Shown one piece after another: positions 26,337-29,476 of a stretch of DNA of 29,476 nucleotides. The position numbers and the translations under genes are program-made. Below the pieces are notes generated by a model. That model was not told the origin of the DNA, searched no databases, and worked only from the letters and a program-made list of their open reading frames with translations. The stretch is taken from the NCBI GenBank assembly GCA_029339195.1, contig JAPTJF010000608.1, forward strand, positions 1-29,476, written 5' to 3'. The stretch's first letter is position 1. Each line of letters opens with the position of its first letter. This DNA is from Micractinium sp. NFX-FRZ (lineage: Eukaryota; Chlorophyta; Trebouxiophyceae; Chlorellales; Chlorellaceae).

Positions 26337-26574
26337 TGCTGAATGCCCTCGTTGTGCCGAGACGCGCAGGGCGATCGCAAGTTTGAGTTGTTCAACTGCT
26401 GCCCTCCGATCGGCTGCCCGCAGCAGCTACCGCTCGCTGTACAAGCTTGCAAGACACCTGAGACGCGGTTTTTTAAAGACATGGGCGCCACGTCATGCTG
26501 GTGTTGTTTAAAGACATGGGCGCCACGTCAGGCCTTCCGCCGCCAATTGCAGGCGCTCAACATAAGGAGCGGAC
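26337..26574. promoter_or_regulatory. Bidirectional promoter region, PHD and mTERF-like genes
   Basis: Only 238 bases lie between two divergent start codons. A 24-base direct repeat beginning TTTAAAGACATGGGCG and ending CCACGTCA occurs at 26472-26495 and 26507-26530, with a 35-base period. Each copy contains the palindrome GGCGCC and a CACGTCA core like the sites bound by plant bZIP factors. Each copy also contains an ATG out of frame with the downstream gene, so upstream reading frames are possible if transcription starts before 26481. Confidence 0.6.
26472..26530. repeat. 24-bp direct repeat with CACGTCA core
   Basis: Two identical 24-base copies lie at 26472-26495 and 26507-26530, separated by 11 unrelated bases. 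They are about 45-100 bases upstream of the mTERF-like start codon. Perfect conservation in an otherwise non-repeated promoter suggests a recent duplication or a functional paired binding site. Confidence 0.9.
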
Positions 26575-28777
26575 ATGTCGGCGGCTTTGGGAGGCCGCCT
26601 GGTCGTCCCTAATCGCCCCACTCTTTCGGCGCGCTCTCCAACACCCCTTGCGGCCAGCATCCACCGCTGCCATGCACGGCCTGTTCTTGCAGCGTCCAAC
26701 GGAGCATCCGATCACGACTCCGACGGGAGCAGCAGCAGCAGCAGCAGGGGAAGAGGCGGCAGCGGTGACGGTGGCAGCAACGGCGGTGGCAGCAACAACA
26801 GCACCAGCAGCAGCAGCAGCAGCAATGTGTCCAGCACTGGGAAGCCGCTAGCGCCATGGGTGCTGACATTTGACTTGAAAGAGCGTGAAACGCTATGGAC
26901 GGACGAAAACAAGGTGTGTGTTGAGGTGGTTCTCTTTTGACGGTCCTTCCCCCCTCTCTGTAATCCGCATACTGTGTACAGAATTGTGGGCTGCTCGTGC
27001 CTGCAGTGCCAGAGGCACCTTGGGCAGCTGTGGAGGCATGTGCATGGCGTAGCAAGGAGTGGCAGAGGGGAATGCACAGCGAGTTGTGGCAGCCATGCCA
27101 CCCCCTTCCCCATGTTGCCACCGCGTTTGGCCCTTCGTGCACACTCCCATGCATGGCCGCTTGGCTGGCTGGCCGCCGCTGTCATTAATCCTGCAACAGC
27201 AGCACTGGTACTGCATACGGTGCTTTTAGTGATTCAAGGAGAGTCCCAGAGCCCTCAACTGCATCTTCAAGGGGAGTCCAACTGACGTTTCGCCCTCAGT
27301 TGCCGTGTTCCATGCACATCCCTCCATGATTTGCAGGCGCGGCTGGTACGCATAGTTGCTGGGTACCAGCTTGACATGGAGGTTGGGGAGGTGGAGGAGC
27401 GCATGAGGGATGTACAGGTGCGGGTATGGGCTGTGTGGAAACTTTGCTCGGCAGGGTGCCATTGCGTTGTGAAAGTATGTGGAACTGGAGGATGAGCAGA
27501 TGCAGGGCAGGGGGGGGGGCCAGATGCCAGCGCAAATGCAGAGGTCTCGATGGTTTCCTGATTGGGGCAGCTTGGAGAGGGCGCACGACATGCGTGCTGC
27601 CAAGCCTTGCTTCCGGCAGGGCCTGGCTTGCTGCCCTGGGCCGGCTAACCGTGCTTACCAGCATGGACTGCCCCTCGCCGTTGCTTCCTGCCTCACCGCA
27701 TCCGCAGGTTCTGCTGCCGCTGTTGGCCTCACGTTGCGCCGCCATCAAACCCTCCACCCTGGCTGGGCTGTTGCGTGACCCAGGCGCCTTGGTCCCCCGC
27801 CTCATCGCGTTGCGTGCGCTGCTGCCGGGCGCAGACATTGGGCGGGCGGCGGCGGCGGAGCCGGAGCTGCTGTTGTTGCGGGACCTAGAGGAATTGCAGG
27901 TAGGGCACCACCAAGAGCGCAGGAGCAGGGTGTTGGGTTCAGCGAGGAGCGGGTAGGCTTGGACGGGTGGTGTGTGTGGCGCCTCGGGCAGGGATGAAAT
28001 GGCAGAGGCGGGGATAGTATGGGTAACATATGCAAGGCTATTGTGATATGCGCGTGGGGCGTGTGCTACGGTGGATGGGTGAGTTGCCGTCTCGCTGTGT
28101 TGCACGGGTACATTGTACTGCCAAGGGTCACCACGTGCCCGTCGCCATGCGTTGTCCTTTCCTTCCTTCCCTCATGCTTGCCCGCCCCACATCCCCACCC
28201 CACCTGAACCACGCATTCCCCTGCCCCCAAGCCTGTTGGCAGTCCGACCTGGAGCGCCTTCGGTCGTTGTTGGGTCCTGTTGCTGACGTGGATGCGTTGG
28301 TGCAAGAGCAGCCCCGCTTTTTGGATGCAAAGCTGGTTAGGTGAGGCACATTTGTTGCAAGTAGTCTCGTAATGGCAATGAATATGTATGGTTGCGTAGC
28401 TGGCCAATTGAGGGGACGTGTGAAGCAAGGTGCAGTAGCGCAACATGGGAGCATGGCTTGCTTTGACTGCTTTCTTGGGAAATTTCAACGTTGCAGTCTG
28501 GTCGAATTACCTTCACATTTCTACTCCTGCACCTCTCCATGTCGTCATACGTTCCCCGAACGAGTTGTTGGGCAATGTGCTAGCAGGCCTTGCCATCCAC
28601 GACCACCTATTCGTTCTTTTACGCCCTCCCCCTTTGCACCTCTGGAGCGAGGTAATCGGCGAGCTGCGGCGGCTGATGCCTGCTGCCGATCCGGTGCACA
28701 CCCTTCTGTCCGACCCCACTTGGTTGTTGCGAGTGGAGCGAGGGCGCAAGCGGCTAGGAGACGACCCGGACACGTGA
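26575..28777 (+). CDS. mTERF-like helical-repeat protein, probably plastid-targeted
   Basis: Exons: 26575-26913, 27337-27417, 27708-27899, 28243-28340, 28648-28777; 279 residues. Residues 1-42 are rich in Ser, Ala, Arg and Pro with no acidic residue, as in a plastid or mitochondrial leader. Residues 43-85 are a Ser/Gly-rich linker. From about residue 90 the protein is helical. Three successive units share the pattern L..LR.L.P.AD....L...P.LL (about residues 171-198, 207-233 and 239-265), spaced 32-37 residues apart. This resembles mTERF repeats, whose proteins bind organelle nucleic acids, but the match is to the pattern only and the repeat number is low, so function is inference. The last acceptor (CTCTGGAG|C) was chosen because it alone keeps the phase and completes the third repeat. 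Divergent from the PHD gene. Confidence 0.65.
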
Positions 28778-29139
28778 TGACATGGCTTTGTGACGTGGCC
28801 ATTCGGCGTGGAGAAGCAACACGACCTGGCATGCGAATTGTCGAGCCGGCAGTAGACAGGAAGGAAGGAAGGAAGTAGCGGGCGTGGCAGTTTTACGAGG
28901 TGTTAACCTCAACTCTGAGCGAGCTATGCGAACTTGTGAGGGCGGTTACCCGTCTCATTGAACTTGTGATTGATTGACGAGCACTGTGAACAATACATGA
29001 GACCGTCACGGGCCTTTCCTCGATGCATCACCCTTTGCCATTGTGATGTGTATACAATGATGATTCCTTGGTGGGTTCCTGGGTTGACAAAGGATTGCCA
29101 GTGCGTTGGCGGGCTAGTGCAAGCACTAGTGGGCGTGGA
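28778..29139. other. 3' flank of the mTERF-like gene, no gene seen
   Basis: This segment follows the stop codon and has a lower GC content than the genes. It contains a short GGAA run (28859-28875) and two AACTTGTGA copies near 28930 and 28960. I see no TGTAA close to the stop, no open frame with splice support and no RNA gene. Confidence 0.4.
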
Positions 29140-29400
29140 CTGCCGGTGTGAAGGATGGGCATCGGGTGTGATGGATGGACTACTGGTGTGAAGGATGGGG
29201 TGATGGACTGCCGGTATGAAGGATGCGGCCCCCGGCAGCTGTGAGGAGGGCCGTGGGTGTGAAGGATGGACTGCCGGTAGGAAGGATGGACTTGGGGTGT
29301 GAAGGATGGGCATCGAGTGTGATGGGTGGGGTGTCGGTGTAAAGGATGCGGCCCCTGGCAACTGCGGAGGGCCTGAGTGTGAAGATTGGGGTGTCCTTCC
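29140..29400. repeat. Degenerate minisatellite based on GTGTGAAGGATGGACTGCCG
   Basis: About ten imperfect units of roughly 20 bases share the core GTGTGAAGGATGG. A higher-order copy is visible: GGATGCGGCCCC begins at 29221 and again at 29344, 123 bases apart, each followed by a similar GGCA-CTG-GGAGGGCC run. The long minus-strand open frame here is only a translation of the repeat. A 13-base inverted pair (ACAGGAAGGAAGG at 28856 and its complement ending at 29412) flanks the array. Confidence 0.85.
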
Positions 29401-29476
29401 CTTCCTTCCTGTTACACCGTGTACGTCTCAGTAGAGATGACGGTTCCCGGCGCGGCACACAACCGGGACTGAATAA

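Noticed and set aside
28900..28990. Possible tRNA-like folding near the GGTTACCC stretch
   Set aside because: No T-loop consensus and no cloverleaf arms of correct length could be built.
28924..29361. Pro/Ser/His-rich open frame on the minus strand
   Set aside because: It only translates the minisatellite; there is no start context, splicing or family match.
29140..29400. CRISPR-like spaced repeats
   Set aside because: Units are degenerate and contiguous without unique spacers, in a eukaryotic intron-rich context.

Overview
This looks like a stretch of nuclear chromosome from a green alga, most likely a Chlorella-like trebouxiophyte. The DNA is GC-rich and the genes are broken by many short introns. 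Proteins carry poly-Gln, poly-Ala and poly-Gly runs. Several genes end shortly before TGTAA, the usual chlorophyte poly(A) signal, and three products start with a plastid-type leader. The taxonomic placement is inference; the intron-exon structure is read directly from the sequence. I rebuilt six multi-exon genes by joining reading frames at splice sites. All six stay in frame from ATG to stop, with 52 introns in total. Exon coordinates are in the entries.

Left part (285-6857, minus strand): AFG2/SPATA5/CIP111-type double AAA ATPase, 14 exons, 1058 residues. Next (7331-12034, minus): tryptophan synthase beta of the TrpB2 type, 16 exons, 492 residues, with a short N-terminal extension. Next (12278-14131, minus): RPP30, the p30 protein subunit of RNase P/MRP, 4 exons, 322 residues. 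Divergent from it (14555-20204, plus): a UPF1/IGHMBP2-like superfamily 1 helicase, 10 exons, about 980 residues, probably plastid-directed.

Right part: convergent with the helicase lies a nine-exon gene (20535-26336, minus) for a 938-residue protein with an N-terminal PHD finger. I do not recognise the rest of this protein. Divergent from it, across a 238-base shared promoter region with a 24-base direct repeat, is a small five-exon gene (26575-28777, plus). It encodes a 279-residue, probably plastid-targeted protein built of three mTERF-like helical repeats. The last 700 bases have no convincing gene but contain a degenerate minisatellite.

The genes are housekeeping in character: ribosome assembly, tryptophan synthesis, tRNA processing, RNA/DNA helicase, chromatin reading, and perhaps organelle gene expression. 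They do not form an operon or a defence island, and I found no mobile element, CRISPR array, tRNA or rRNA. The most interesting points are the excess of GC-AG introns, a 19-base microexon in trpB2, the orphan PHD protein with diverged copies of an exon edge in its intron, the repeated bidirectional promoter element, and the tandem Ser-Pro repeat inserted in the AFG2 N-domain.
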